Positions 17,825-26,407 of a stretch of DNA of 51,658 bases are shown one piece after another. Positions within the stretch are counted from its first letter, which is position 1, and each line of letters opens with the position of its first letter. Under the pieces are notes generated by a model. The model was not told where the DNA came from. It ran no database searches and saw nothing but the letters and a program-made list of their open reading frames with translations. Source of the stretch: Candidatus Thorarchaeota archaeon (GTDB lineage: Archaea > Asgardarchaeota > Thorarchaeia > Thorarchaeales > Thorarchaeaceae); NCBI GenBank assembly GCA_016840685.1, contig JAEORX010000005.1, forward strand, positions 1 through 51,658. Direction: 5' to 3'. Position numbers and translations under genes: made by a program.

Positions 17825-18520
17825 ATGCGTGTTTCATCAATTATAGACATCAGTCTTGTTGATGTGCCTGGAATACCAGTCACTGTTCTTTTCACAGCAG
17901 GCTGCAACTTGGACTGTCCCTACTGTCAGAACGCAGAAATCATACCACTAGACTCTGGTGAGGAGATAACTATTGACCTTCTTGTGGAGCAGCTACGAGG
18001 AAATCTCACTGATGGCTATTGTATCACAGGGGGCGAACCAACAATACAGAAGGATCTTCCAGAGCTCCTCAGAGAACTGCGTCTTGAGAAATCAAAGCAT
18101 ATCAATCTCAATACTCAAGGAACAGTCCCTGATATTCTGAAGAAGTCAATTCCTTTCTTGGACTCTGTGTGGTTTGATATGAAAACTATCCCTGAATGCT
18201 ATCGCGAAGTAACCCGGGTCAAGAATAATCCTTGGCCTCGTGTAGAGCGGAGTATCAAACTGATTCTTGATTCAGAAGTGTCCTTTTGGCCACGAACAAC
18301 TTATGTTGGTGGACTTACCAAACCTTCTGACATTCTGAAAATCTCTGAAATACTCAAGGACTTCGGATTTGAGGGTAGCTATGTGATTCAGAACTATATC
18401 AAATCATCAGGGACTCGGGAGGAAGATGTGAAGGGATTTGCTGAGCCTCTACTTGATGAAGCAAAATCCATTCTTGGAAAAATCCCTGAAGGAATCAAAA
18501 TACAATTTGAATGGAGATAG
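17825..18520 (+). CDS. nrdG: Anaerobic ribonucleotide reductase activating protein (radical SAM)
   Basis: 231 residues with the radical SAM cluster motif C27-x3-C31-x2-C34 in G-C-N-L-D-C-P-Y-C-Q-N, and the glycine motif T-G-G-E-P-T that contacts AdoMet. Size and motif context match the archaeal NrdG-like activases, which install a glycyl radical on NrdD. NrdD is not in the window, so the target is inferred; activation of another glycyl-radical enzyme is possible. ATG start; the upstream stretch is AT-rich with no strong Shine-Dalgarno. Confidence 0.8.
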   Translation: MRVSSIIDISLVDVPGIPVTVLFTAGCNLDCPYCQNAEIIPLDSGEEITIDLLVEQLRGNLTDGYCITGGEPTIQKDLPELLRELRLEKSKHINLNTQGTVPDILKKSIPFLDSVWFDMKTIPECYREVTRVKNNPWPRVERSIKLILDSEVSFWPRTTYVGGLTKPSDILKISEILKDFGFEGSYVIQNYIKSSGTREEDVKGFAEPLLDEAKSILGKIPEGIKIQFEWR

Positions 18521-18629
18521 AGCCCCAACATGGGCGAACACACAGACAACCTTTTAAACGCCCTAGGAATGACGTTGATTTGACCACACCTGTTGCTAGG
18601 TCAGATATCGTTGGAGTGTTGTTCAAAAA

Positions 18630-19370
18630 GTGTTTCCCACACAGTCAATGGGCTATGATAGAGCAATTACAGTTTTCAGCCCTGAGGGTCGATTATACCA
18701 GGTAGAGTATGCCACTGAGGCTGTGCGTCATGGTCCCCTTGCAGTTGGGATCAAAGCCAACAACGGAGTGGTTCTCGTTGGAGAAAAACGTGCTCCTCAT
18801 CCGATGGCAGATCTCGATTCACTCAAGAAGATACTAATTATCGATGATCATGTGGGGACAGCAATTGCGGGTCTGCATGCTGATGCCCGTAAGTTGATTG
18901 ATCAGGCTCGTGTCCAGGCGCAAATCAACAGACTAAGCTACGATGAACCAATCTCAATATCATCTCTAGTTGTCAATATCTGTGACACAAAACAAATGCA
19001 CACTCAATATGGTGGTGTGCGACCATATGGGGTTTCACTGCTGGTTGCTGGTGTTGATGATCATGGTCCACAACTTTACACCACAGATCCTTCCGGTTCA
19101 TTCTGGGGATGGAAAGCAGCAGCAATCGGGAAGGAAGCCGACGTCGTTCGTGACTTCTTTGCTGACAAATACAAAGACACAATCAGCCTTGATGGAGCAC
19201 TTGATTTAGCAATCGAAGGTATCCTGAAGACAACGGAAAAAACTGATGTTGACCCTGAAGAGAAAGCAAAGACGCTTGAGATTGGTAGAATTAATACCAA
19301 GGAAAAGACTTTCGTAATCCTTAGTCAGGATGAAGTTGAGGCGGTCTTGAAAGCAAAACTATCTCCTTGA
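18630..19370 (+). CDS. psmA: 20S proteasome alpha subunit
   Basis: 246 residues. The N-terminus contains the hallmark Y-D-R-A-I-T-V-F-S-P-E-G-R-L-Y-Q-V-E-Y-A segment that builds the gate and H0 helix of archaeal and eukaryotic alpha rings. The R-P-Y-G-V-S-L-L strand and the G-x-W-x-A-A-x-I-G helix follow. The GTG at 18630 leaves seven residues before Y-D-R-A, as in other archaeal subunits; ATG at 18648 is the alternative. The catalytic beta subunit is not in the window. The 3' end overlaps the convergent ATP-grasp ligase gene by 12 nt. Confidence 0.95.
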   Translation: MFPTQSMGYDRAITVFSPEGRLYQVEYATEAVRHGPLAVGIKANNGVVLVGEKRAPHPMADLDSLKKILIIDDHVGTAIAGLHADARKLIDQARVQAQINRLSYDEPISISSLVVNICDTKQMHTQYGGVRPYGVSLLVAGVDDHGPQLYTTDPSGSFWGWKAAAIGKEADVVRDFFADKYKDTISLDGALDLAIEGILKTTEKTDVDPEEKAKTLEIGRINTKEKTFVILSQDEVEAVLKAKLSP

Positions 19371-20264
19371 TCTTTCAACCAACCTATCAATAATCAGTGA
19401 TGCTATATCAATTCCAGTGACTCGTGAGAATGCACTCCAAGAAGGAGCTGCATTTGCTTCAATAACGCAGGGTCCTTCATTTGACTCGATGATATCGACT
19501 CCAGTATAGTCCAGTTTCAATACCTCTGCGGTCTTGATTGCACATTCCTCATATTCAGAGGCCAACTCGGCAAGTTCTGCGACTCCTCCACCATGTACAT
19601 TTGTTCTCCATTCGCCCTCAATACCATCCGGAATGTATCTGTACATAGCACCAATCAATCTGCCTCCAATGACAAAGGCTCGGACATCCCTGTTTGGCTT
19701 TTCAATGAACTCTTGGACATACAGTACTTGTCCCAATTGATGGATGAACTTCATTGCACGATAGGTGAGTTCACGATGTTCTGCTCTAATAGCTCCCATC
19801 CCCCTTGCTCCTATCAGAGGTTTAATGATAACATCACCAACCTCATCCACGAATTGAATTGCAGCTTCAAGATTCTCCCCTATGTACGTTCGCGGAACTC
19901 TAATGCCCTCTTTGTGTAGTGCTGTAAGGGTTGCATATTTGTCCTTGGCTCTCCTAAAGGAATATGCGGGGTTCATGACATAGATTCCTGCGTCCTCAAA
20001 GTGCTCCAAGAGGCTGATTCTATAGGTTATTTGGTCACCTGTACCAAATCCTATTGTACGAACCAATACTCCATCCATATCAGAGATGTCTTCATCCTCT
20101 AGGTAAGTGAACTTATTTGGAAGTCGAGCTGAAACATCAGGAAGTCTGAATGGCTTCACTACATGCCCCTTTGCTTGAATGGTATCAATGAGACTTTTTG
20201 TTGCCCAATTGTTTATGTTCTCATGGTAAATGACCCCGAATTTCAGACTAGACATGGATATCAC
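19359..20264 (-). CDS. RimK-family ATP-grasp glutamate ligase
   Basis: A 301-residue ATP-grasp ligase. The ATP-binding lysines and glycine loop are seen in I-I-K-P-L-I-G-A-R-G-M-G, the R-D-V-R-A-F-V-I-G-G block is typical of RimK/LysX/MptN enzymes, and the magnesium-binding E-A-N-A-A-P is near the C-terminus. The family adds glutamate or a similar amino acid to a carboxylate. In archaea the best-known members glutamylate tetrahydromethanopterin (MptN) or coenzyme F420 (CofF); sequence alone does not tell which. An ATG three codons downstream (20255) is another possible start. Confidence 0.83.
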   Translation of the reverse strand: MISMSSLKFGVIYHENINNWATKSLIDTIQAKGHVVKPFRLPDVSARLPNKFTYLEDEDISDMDGVLVRTIGFGTGDQITYRISLLEHFEDAGIYVMNPAYSFRRAKDKYATLTALHKEGIRVPRTYIGENLEAAIQFVDEVGDVIIKPLIGARGMGAIRAEHRELTYRAMKFIHQLGQVLYVQEFIEKPNRDVRAFVIGGRLIGAMYRYIPDGIEGEWRTNVHGGGVAELAELASEYEECAIKTAEVLKLDYTGVDIIESNEGPCVIEANAAPSWSAFSRVTGIDIASLIIDRLVERSRR

Positions 20265-20393
20265 CTAGAAGAACCACCCATTGAAATTTGGTGTTCCGTT
20301 AAAAGGACTATCCATGAACTTGCATATTACTTGGGATGAATCCAAAACTCTACAAGTGATTAGAATCTATATGACAAACTGGAGTCACTTGGA

Positions 20394-21401
20394 ATGATCA
20401 ACAGTCTGATGGAGTTGTCTGAGAAACTCGTTGATGAGCGCAAAAAGGACCCGTTGCTTGTGGCACTTATGGAACGTGCATCTCAGGGACAATCTCCACG
20501 GTTTCTCCTGATTTCTCCTATAAACAGGAGTGGTCAAGATTTGCAGCTCTTCAACATGAGTCAGGGAGATGCTTTCCATGCAACGCGGGTGCCAGGATAC
20601 GCATTGCTGCCTCCAGATCTTGCTCCGACTCTATTCAAGGGTCCTGCCTCATTCAATAGCAAATTTCCCAACAAGAAAGGAATAATCGTTACATTTGACA
20701 TAGATGAACCTCTAGAATTGATTGGAGAAACCTTAGAGAACATCACGCTTCATCCCGATCTGCAGTCGCTGCCAATACTTGCCTTCCAAGTGAACTATGA
20801 TAATGGAAGCGTGAAAATCATAGTCCATGGCAAAGGGCGAGATTATGAATACGAGAATAGGCTAATTCACAAAGTCAGAATACCTGAGGAATTAGACGAT
20901 AGTCTACTAGTCCTCCTTTGTTCTGACTCTAGGATTCGTCCTCCATTCACAGGCAAGGGCGTTCCGATGGCAATTCAAACCTTGGGAGGATATATACCGC
21001 AATATAGCGATAACGATGATGAAACTGCTCAATTGGAGAAGTTCTTTCAGAGATGGCTATCGCCCATAAAAGAAAACAGACGGATTCTAGTTGTTGGTCA
21101 TGGCAACTTTGAGGGTGAAGGTTCTTCGTGCAGTGCAGGGACTGCATCATTAAACCCAAGAACCATATCCAACCAATCTCTCAGACAAGCAATAGAGGAA
21201 CTCGAACAGGCTGCAACCCCCTATGAACCTATGCCTCCCTTGAGTCCTGAAGATCGTGTGAAGTCATTGACCAAAGCAACTAGAGCGAATCTTCTAACTT
21301 ATCCTGCTATTGCAGACGCACATTCCATAGCCCAACTCGAAATAGATGAGTTGTTAATGGACACCGTCACAAACAATTTGTTTCAGTTCGAAGAAATGTG
21401 A
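20394..21401 (+). CDS. Degenerate beta-carbonic-anhydrase-like protein
   Basis: 335 residues, longer than ordinary beta-carbonic anhydrases (about 170-230). Residues 171-180 carry the beta-CA signature C-S-D-S-R-I with C176, D178 and R180. It is followed at the right distances by a strand and G-G-Y segment and by I-L-V-V-G-H with H236, and near the C-terminus by a T-K-A-T-x-A-N-L-L-x-x-P-x-I helix typical of the family. The second zinc cysteine (H-x-x-C) is F239; C246 ten residues after the His might replace it. Residues 1-160 are an extra domain I do not recognise. It is probably leaderless, with TATA-like TCTATATG at 20366-20373. Zinc binding and hydratase activity are uncertain. Confidence 0.6.
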   Translation: MINSLMELSEKLVDERKKDPLLVALMERASQGQSPRFLLISPINRSGQDLQLFNMSQGDAFHATRVPGYALLPPDLAPTLFKGPASFNSKFPNKKGIIVTFDIDEPLELIGETLENITLHPDLQSLPILAFQVNYDNGSVKIIVHGKGRDYEYENRLIHKVRIPEELDDSLLVLLCSDSRIRPPFTGKGVPMAIQTLGGYIPQYSDNDDETAQLEKFFQRWLSPIKENRRILVVGHGNFEGEGSSCSAGTASLNPRTISNQSLRQAIEELEQAATPYEPMPPLSPEDRVKSLTKATRANLLTYPAIADAHSIAQLEIDELLMDTVTNNLFQFEEM

Positions 21402-22069
21402 TGATGTCCTGAATAAGAAACAATAAGGTCGTCATACTGATCAAAGTCCAAAATGAATGAATTCAGTTTGAAAATAGGTACAACCGGTACTCCCTCGTGA
21501 AGTTCAACTTCCTCGACCAGCCAGGTGACTATCACTGGAATGAACTGGTATTCACCTGCAGGCAGTCTTCCCATTTTCTTAGACAGGTTATTCAATTCAA
21601 AACTCAACTCTCTAGTTCTTTCTTTTTGCTTCTCCGCGGCTTTTTTGAGAGCTGATGCTTTGCCAGCTCTTATACTCCACAATTTTGCATCAATTGCCAC
21701 AATGGTCCTTCCTCTTTGACCAATGACATCAATTTCCATGCCTCTTGTCAATGAACTTCCTCGTCTACGATAACTCTCTATACATACGTAATTATTTTCC
21801 ATAAGGACAGAAGCAACAAACCCCTCAAAGTCTTTCCAGATGAGCAATTCCACGATTTCAGCAAAATTGACTCCCAGTTGAACAGCTTTTTTGGCAAGAG
21901 TGATTCTTTGTTCCCGATTGATGCTTAGTGTAGATTGTCCGTGGTAAGCAATTCCAAGATGCTCAATTAATTCACTATCCAACGTATCTGCACATATTAG
22001 GTCTTCATTCTCTTTTGTCTGTTTGAGAATTGCAATTATAGCATTTTGAATTTTCTGAGTCATGTTCAC
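21383..22069 (-). CDS. PD-(D/E)XK nuclease-fold protein
   Basis: 228 residues. The N-terminal half is helical; the C-terminal half has the restriction-endonuclease-like core: E82 in F-E-G-F, E112-x-D114 (M-E-I-D-V-I-G), then D127-x-K129 in A-I-D-A-K-L-W, followed by a helical region and a last strand pair. The metal-binding acid/acid/lysine set looks intact, so it may cut DNA, but archaea have many such stand-alone proteins of unknown role. GTG at 22069 or ATG at 22063 is the start, both close to the transcription start predicted from the TATA at 22089. Its 3' end overlaps the convergent CA-like gene by 19 nt. Confidence 0.72.
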   Translation of the reverse strand: MNMTQKIQNAIIAILKQTKENEDLICADTLDSELIEHLGIAYHGQSTLSINREQRITLAKKAVQLGVNFAEIVELLIWKDFEGFVASVLMENNYVCIESYRRRGSSLTRGMEIDVIGQRGRTIVAIDAKLWSIRAGKASALKKAAEKQKERTRELSFELNNLSKKMGRLPAGEYQFIPVIVTWLVEEVELHEGVPVVPIFKLNSFILDFDQYDDLIVSYSGHHHISSN

Positions 22070-22088
22070 ATTACTACTACCGCGCTAG

Positions 22089-22096
22089 TTTATAAC
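22089..22096. promoter_or_regulatory. TATA box shared by divergent genes
   Basis: TTTATAAC lies about 26 bp from the nuclease gene start (22069) on the minus strand. On the plus strand it predicts initiation near 22119, just before the AGGTGAG Shine-Dalgarno at 22118-22124. Confidence 0.5.
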
Positions 22097-22128
22097 ATCA
22101 ATTGACAACAAAACTTCAGGTGAGTCCA

Positions 22129-22617
22129 TTGTCTGAGCAGGAAGGCTGGCACCGTGTATTAAAAGCATTTGAGGACTGGATATACTATGAGAGTGAAGAA
22201 TTTGGACCCTACACGGGATATTTCTCCCTCGAAAATCTAAGAGACCTCACGAGCAGAGAAATAAGCAGTTGGATGCAGTCGATGTATGATGAGATTATCC
22301 CAGGTCGAGTTGAAAAGTGCAAGGGTGCAGGTGTCGCCTTTGAGGACTTTCTACCATATATGCCAGATTCAACTGCGAGAGATGTTGTTCAATCAATGAT
22401 TGATCTCACTCAAGTCATCTCAGATGAAATGCTAGGTATGAGTGATACAATTCATTCGATGCAGGAAGAGTTCGAGTCTGGTGGATTGGAGGAAATCATT
22501 CCAGTCCTGACCGACCTAGCAGATGCTGAAGAGAGCATTAGACATCACATGAGTCTTTTTAGTCAAGGCTTTGGAAAACTCAGAAGCTTGGGACTTGAGA
22601 TGCCAGAGATGGAATAG
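22129..22617 (+). CDS. Conserved-looking helical protein of unknown function
   Basis: I do not recognise this family. I start it at TTG 22129 because AGGTGAG (22118-22124) lies 4 nt upstream; the longer frame from 22102 has no Shine-Dalgarno. The product is then 162 residues, acidic and almost entirely helical. It has an aromatic N-terminal segment (W-I-Y-Y-E), a middle stretch with E-D-F-L-P-Y-M-P, and a C-terminal pair of helices ending L-G-L-E-M-P-E-M-E. No cysteines form a metal motif and no membrane segment is visible. It is divergent from the nuclease gene. Confidence 0.65.
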   Translation: MSEQEGWHRVLKAFEDWIYYESEEFGPYTGYFSLENLRDLTSREISSWMQSMYDEIIPGRVEKCKGAGVAFEDFLPYMPDSTARDVVQSMIDLTQVISDEMLGMSDTIHSMQEEFESGGLEEIIPVLTDLADAEESIRHHMSLFSQGFGKLRSLGLEMPEME

Positions 22618-22770
22618 AATCATTGTCCCTCACAATTTTGGCTTCACTGACAAAGCTTAAGTACAAACGACATTTTGACCAACAGGACCCAAAAATATCA
22701 GAGGTGAAAAACGCAATGGGTACTGAAACTACAACCACTGCCCATCAACATCGGGTCTCGAACACAAAAG

Positions 22771-23151
22771 GTGACTACCATCCAGCAGGTGACTGCCAAA
22801 TTAAGTCACGAGGTGAATGTGTTCTTAAGTGACCGTAAGGTCTCAACGACTACTTTTCAGAGTCTTGCTGCATCGTTCTTCAGATTAGCGAATGCTAGGT
22901 TGAGTGACATGCAGAAGCAGGTACTACGAAAGAGTCACGAGCTGCTCAAACATCATGAGTTAACATTGACAGCTCTTGCAGACCAGGTTTCACGCACAAG
23001 TACTATTCCCTATAGCACTGTGAAGTGGAACCTTCGCTCACTGAAGGACATGGGACTACTGACTGGTGGAGATCTCAGTTGCAAAGGACAGCTTGCCTGT
23101 CTAACACAAGAAGCCCAGATGCTGGCGGACTATCTAGAGGATACTCTCTAG
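22771..23151 (+). CDS. Winged-helix-type DNA-binding regulator
   Basis: 126 residues. The middle of the protein (about 55-105) has the helix-turn-helix order of a winged helix: L-T-A-L-A-D-Q-V-S, a short turn, then Y-S-T-V-K-W-N-L-R-S-L-K-D-M-G-L-L as recognition helix and wing entry. It is probably a small transcription regulator. The GTG at 22771 has no Shine-Dalgarno; a better-initiated short frame (ATG 22716, GAGGTG upstream) enters it one base out of frame, so the true N-terminus may be longer. A hairpin terminator follows at 23158. Confidence 0.72.
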   Translation: MTTIQQVTAKLSHEVNVFLSDRKVSTTTFQSLAASFFRLANARLSDMQKQVLRKSHELLKHHELTLTALADQVSRTSTIPYSTVKWNLRSLKDMGLLTGGDLSCKGQLACLTQEAQMLADYLEDTL

Positions 23152-23157
23152 TAATAT

Positions 23158-23189
23158 GGGGCTTATTAGCCCCTTTCCCTTTTTTTTCC
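23158..23189 (+). terminator. Hairpin terminator after the winged-helix gene
   Basis: GGGGCT, loop TATT, AGCCCC (23158-23173), starting 7 nt after the stop and followed by a C/T tract with eight consecutive T from 23180. It has the form of a bacterial intrinsic terminator. Confidence 0.7.
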
Positions 23190-23206
23190 AGCTCTCAACA
23201 GAAGAT

Positions 23207-23257
23207 ACTGGGAGCTTCCCAGTTCTCAGCAAGAACTGCAGAGCTTTACGTTCTTGC
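23207..23257. repeat. Two adjacent stem-loops in the 3' region of the TGA-interrupted gene
   Basis: Stem 1 is ACTGGGA / TCCCAGT (23207-23223) with a 3-nt loop. Stem 2 is GCAAGAAC / GTTCTTGC (23229-23236 and 23250-23257) with a 13-nt loop, ending next to the stop codon of the minus-strand gene. AGTTCT / AGAACT (23221-23237) is an alternative pairing. Confidence 0.55.
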
Positions 23258-23258
23258 G

Positions 23259-24062
23259 TCATTGTATCTTACTGCTGAATTGCTTCCATCCTTCAGGGAT
23301 GAGAGTCCTGATCTCTGAACGACTTGTCGTTGATGCAATAATGATGTCGATAGTCTTACTCTCTTCAGGTTTCAAGTTTCCAAGATTCCATTGGAGTCCT
23401 GTCGCCACATCCATTGGTCCGAGCTTCATGTTTTTACGTAGATCCGGAGCATCTTCACTGATTAGCAGCTTCGTGGGCGGAGATATCTCCCAACGGTCAG
23501 GACCAGGACGAGATGCAATACCAACTACCAAAGGATTTCCATCATACACGAGCATGAGATCTGCCTTAGGATCATAGATGCCTTTGTCGTCTTTGTAGCT
23601 GGCAGGACCTCCAATATCAAAATCTATGAGCTCGTAGAGCTTCATGTTTTTGATTGTTTGATCCGTTACATTCGTGGTCTTATGTTGAATCAACATGAAG
23701 GGTTTATTGTAACTCCAAACTTGGAGGTCTATTCGAATCGCAGGCACTCCATCCAGAAAAGGCGAATGATCAAGGGACACACCTAACTTCCCTTTTTTCA
23801 TCGCTTTGCTCACAACAGAGAAGGCATCATTTTCGGTAGACGCAGCCATGCAGAATATCTCATCCACATAGTATGTCTGCCAGAATCCACCCTTGTACCC
23901 TGTTGGATTCCGAAGGAGCAAACGATCCTTTCCGCGGGAATCTATCAGACTGAGGCGCTTTATGAAGAAACCCAGACTACCTCGTCCTCAGGTTATGCAC
24001 TCGACACAATATGTGAGATCAAGCCTCGGCTTCCGGTTACCGGTTTCCAAGGTCTCAGACAT
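23259..24062 (-). CDS. Unknown conserved-looking protein interrupted by an in-frame TGA
   Basis: From ATG 24062 the frame reads 24 residues, hits TGA at 23988-23990, then stays open for 242 more residues to the stop at 23259. The N-terminal part ends C-V-E-C-I-T before the TGA and continues G-R-G-S-L-G-F-F; the residues on both sides look like one protein. The ATG has a GTGATC Shine-Dalgarno 4 nt away and a TATATC box 45-50 bp upstream, so translation appears designed to start there. Options are nonsense mutation, sequencing error (TGG Trp to TGA), selenocysteine, or restart at TTG 23921. The body is strand-rich with D-L-M-L-V-Y-D and N-V-T motifs; I do not recognise the family. TGA is a normal stop elsewhere in the window. 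Confidence 0.6.
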
Positions 24063-24207
24063 GACTGATCACGCTACCAATGCTAATGAACCGTAATTCA
24101 ATTCAGATATAAACGTCATGATGGGTCTTGATGCAATACACTATTTCACAGGTCATAAAGTTGATAAACCACCTGCAAAATCGTGACATGTTTTGGTGAG
24201 TCTTGAG

Positions 24208-25437
24208 ATGACAAACCTCAATGTTGAACAACTCCAAAAGTGGTATAGAAAGCAGCTAAAGGAAAAGTCAAAGGACTTTATCAAGCAAGCTGAGAAGAGC
24301 TATAAAATCGTCGAAACAGCATTAAAGGACATTGAGGAGTTGTCCAAAGGGTTTCAAGACGAAGAGGATGAGGACCTCGAATCCGGAAGTATAGCTTCTA
24401 GATTTGCAATGAAGGTCGAGGAAATTGTTTCTGATTTCTATGTTGGTAAGGAGATTACTTACGAGAACACAGAGGCAATGCAAGGAGAGATACAGAGATT
24501 TATCCAAGAGCTATGGGGTGCAGGAGCCAGATGGATACGACGGATGGATAAACGATACAAGAATGTGATAAAATCTCTTGATACCTATATGAAAGAACTG
24601 GCTCGAGAAATGAATAAAATTGGTAAGTTACTATACGAGTTCAGTTGGGTAAAGGATCTGGAACGGATTGGAGGTCGAATTGACACACTCCATGATTTAA
24701 CCTTCAGCAAGGAGATTTTCGAGAGTCAAATACGACAGGTCCGTCAGAAGATAGAAACTGCACAGATTGAATACAATAATGCCAAGAAAGCACATGCCGA
24801 ATTCACCGAGGTTTCAAATGTTTCCGAACTCCTCAATTTAGACGAACAGGCTGAACATGTCCGTAGCCTACTCAGAATGAAGCTGAATCCTCTAAAGAAA
24901 CAGGTCAAAAAGTTCTTCCAACATGATACAGGTGTACGAATAGGTCCAGCTGGCCAGAAAGCTTTGACTGACTACTTCGAGGATCCTTACGTTGCGATTA
25001 CTCAGGAAGCAGAGGGTTATCCAGTGTTAATTGAGGGACTTGTTGGGTTAGAGGAGGCAATTGAAAAAGGGAAATTGCCCCTTAAGGACCGACTCGCACG
25101 ACGGGCTATAGAAGAGGTTGAAACGATCAAGAAGGGCGGTTTGCAGCAACTACAGGACCAGGCAAAAGAGATTGAGAATAAAAGACATACATATGCTGGA
25201 TCGGAAGTCTATGCAAAGAATGAGGCTCTTCAAAATTCCTTGAATGAGGCTCGAAAGAACCTAGAGTACCACCGTAATGATCTGCTTCGTATTCGTGATG
25301 ATATCAAACGACAGATTGACAAAGTAAATGAATTCAAGACCCGTATAGAGTCAGAAATCTATGGATCATTCAAAGAAAAGGTCAATATTCAAGTGGAAGT
25401 AAGTCTGGAACCATTACTTGAACTCTGCCAGATATAA
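24208..25437 (+). CDS. Coiled-coil protein of unknown function
   Basis: I choose ATG 24208 because GGTGAG lies 7 nt upstream, giving 409 residues. Almost all of it is charged alpha helix with heptad character: helices at 1-50, a W-G-A-G-A-R-W-I-R-R segment near 110, then long coils about 170-230 and 310-400. A globular interruption at about 255-290 contains G-x-R-I-G-P-A-G and a D-Y-F-E-D-P-Y segment. No membrane segment or catalytic motif is present. The Shine-Dalgarno of the following dtdA lies just after its stop. Function unknown; a scaffold role is only a guess. Confidence 0.75.
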   Translation: MTNLNVEQLQKWYRKQLKEKSKDFIKQAEKSYKIVETALKDIEELSKGFQDEEDEDLESGSIASRFAMKVEEIVSDFYVGKEITYENTEAMQGEIQRFIQELWGAGARWIRRMDKRYKNVIKSLDTYMKELAREMNKIGKLLYEFSWVKDLERIGGRIDTLHDLTFSKEIFESQIRQVRQKIETAQIEYNNAKKAHAEFTEVSNVSELLNLDEQAEHVRSLLRMKLNPLKKQVKKFFQHDTGVRIGPAGQKALTDYFEDPYVAITQEAEGYPVLIEGLVGLEEAIEKGKLPLKDRLARRAIEEVETIKKGGLQQLQDQAKEIENKRHTYAGSEVYAKNEALQNSLNEARKNLEYHRNDLLRIRDDIKRQIDKVNEFKTRIESEIYGSFKEKVNIQVEVSLEPLLELCQI

Positions 25438-25456
25438 TTCCCAAGGAGAGTTATTC

Positions 25457-26281
25457 TTGAGAGTTTTAGTCTCTTCAACACAAGATATTGCGAGTCTCAC
25501 TATCAAAGACATTCTTATTGAGGATCATGGATTCACCCTTACTAACGATACTTTTGAGGGGAGTCCCGTTTTTTCAAAAGGCAACTCTGCAAAGCTGATA
25601 ACCACAACCCGAGACATGATTCATTGTGACCACCTAGAAAGTCATTTTGACGCAGATGTCTTCATATTCTGTTCTCGGCATCGAGCTGAGTCAGGACAAC
25701 CTGCGTTATTGGTCCATAGTACGGGAAATCTTGGTGCAGAAGCACTCTTCGGAGGTGCACCACATCAATTATCAGTATCTGCTCCTTCTCTTGTTTCCAT
25801 TGCCCTCAAACGGTTGTTTGAAGAACGAAATAAAAGGGGATTAACGGAGTTTGACGTGTCCTTGGAAGTGACGCATCATGGTCCCACATCTATGAACACT
25901 CCCCTCGTCTTTGTGGAACTTGGAAGCTCAGAGGAGTATTGGACACACGAAGAAGGTGCAAAGGCAGTGGCTGCTGCTGCAGTTGACTGTATTGATGAAC
26001 CATTAATTGGTGATGCTGTTATTGGTTTTGGCGGGACGCACTATGCTAGTAAGTTCAACAAGCTAGTGCTGGACAAAAACTACAAAATCGGTCACATGGC
26101 TCCGAAATATGCAGTGAACGAATTGACAGTTGAAGTAGTGGAGCAGATGATAAATCGTTCCACGAATCCAATTGTTGCAGCCATCATAGATTGGAAGGGA
26201 ATGAATGCTGAAAACAAAGCACATGTTATTCCTATGCTCAAGGCTGCAAATATTGAGATAATTCGCGCAAAAACTGCCTGA
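25457..26281 (+). CDS. dtdA: D-aminoacyl-tRNA deacylase, archaeal type
   Basis: DtdA (DTD2) hydrolyses D-amino acids wrongly attached to tRNA, in the cytoplasm. Family motifs in order: F-C-S-R-H-R-A-E-S-G-Q-P-A, the H-S-T-G-N-L segment, E-V-T-H-H-G-P-T-S, F-V-E-L-G-S-S-E-E-Y-W, G-F-G-G-T-H-Y-A and I-G-H-M-A-P-K-Y-A. The start I propose is TTG 25457, with AAGGAGAG 6 nt upstream and 274 residues, because homologues begin at the R-V-L-V-S-S strand; an ATG at 25418 would lie inside the upstream coiled-coil gene. Probably co-transcribed with that gene. Confidence 0.93.
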   Translation: MRVLVSSTQDIASLTIKDILIEDHGFTLTNDTFEGSPVFSKGNSAKLITTTRDMIHCDHLESHFDADVFIFCSRHRAESGQPALLVHSTGNLGAEALFGGAPHQLSVSAPSLVSIALKRLFEERNKRGLTEFDVSLEVTHHGPTSMNTPLVFVELGSSEEYWTHEEGAKAVAAAAVDCIDEPLIGDAVIGFGGTHYASKFNKLVLDKNYKIGHMAPKYAVNELTVEVVEQMINRSTNPIVAAIIDWKGMNAENKAHVIPMLKAANIEIIRAKTA

Positions 26282-26407
26282 ACAATAGTTACAATATCTC
26301 ATCTTCTTCCAAAGACCCCTCTTTTTGATAGGTATATGACATTCCCGAAAGGCTAATTACACTCCCTGATACAGAACGGACACTATCGTCATCTAGTTGG
26401 GGATGCT

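Noticed and set aside
23175-23258. SECIS element for the TGA-interrupted gene
   Set aside because: Stem-loops exist, but I could not match the conserved GAA/A internal loop and short GC stem of archaeal SECIS.
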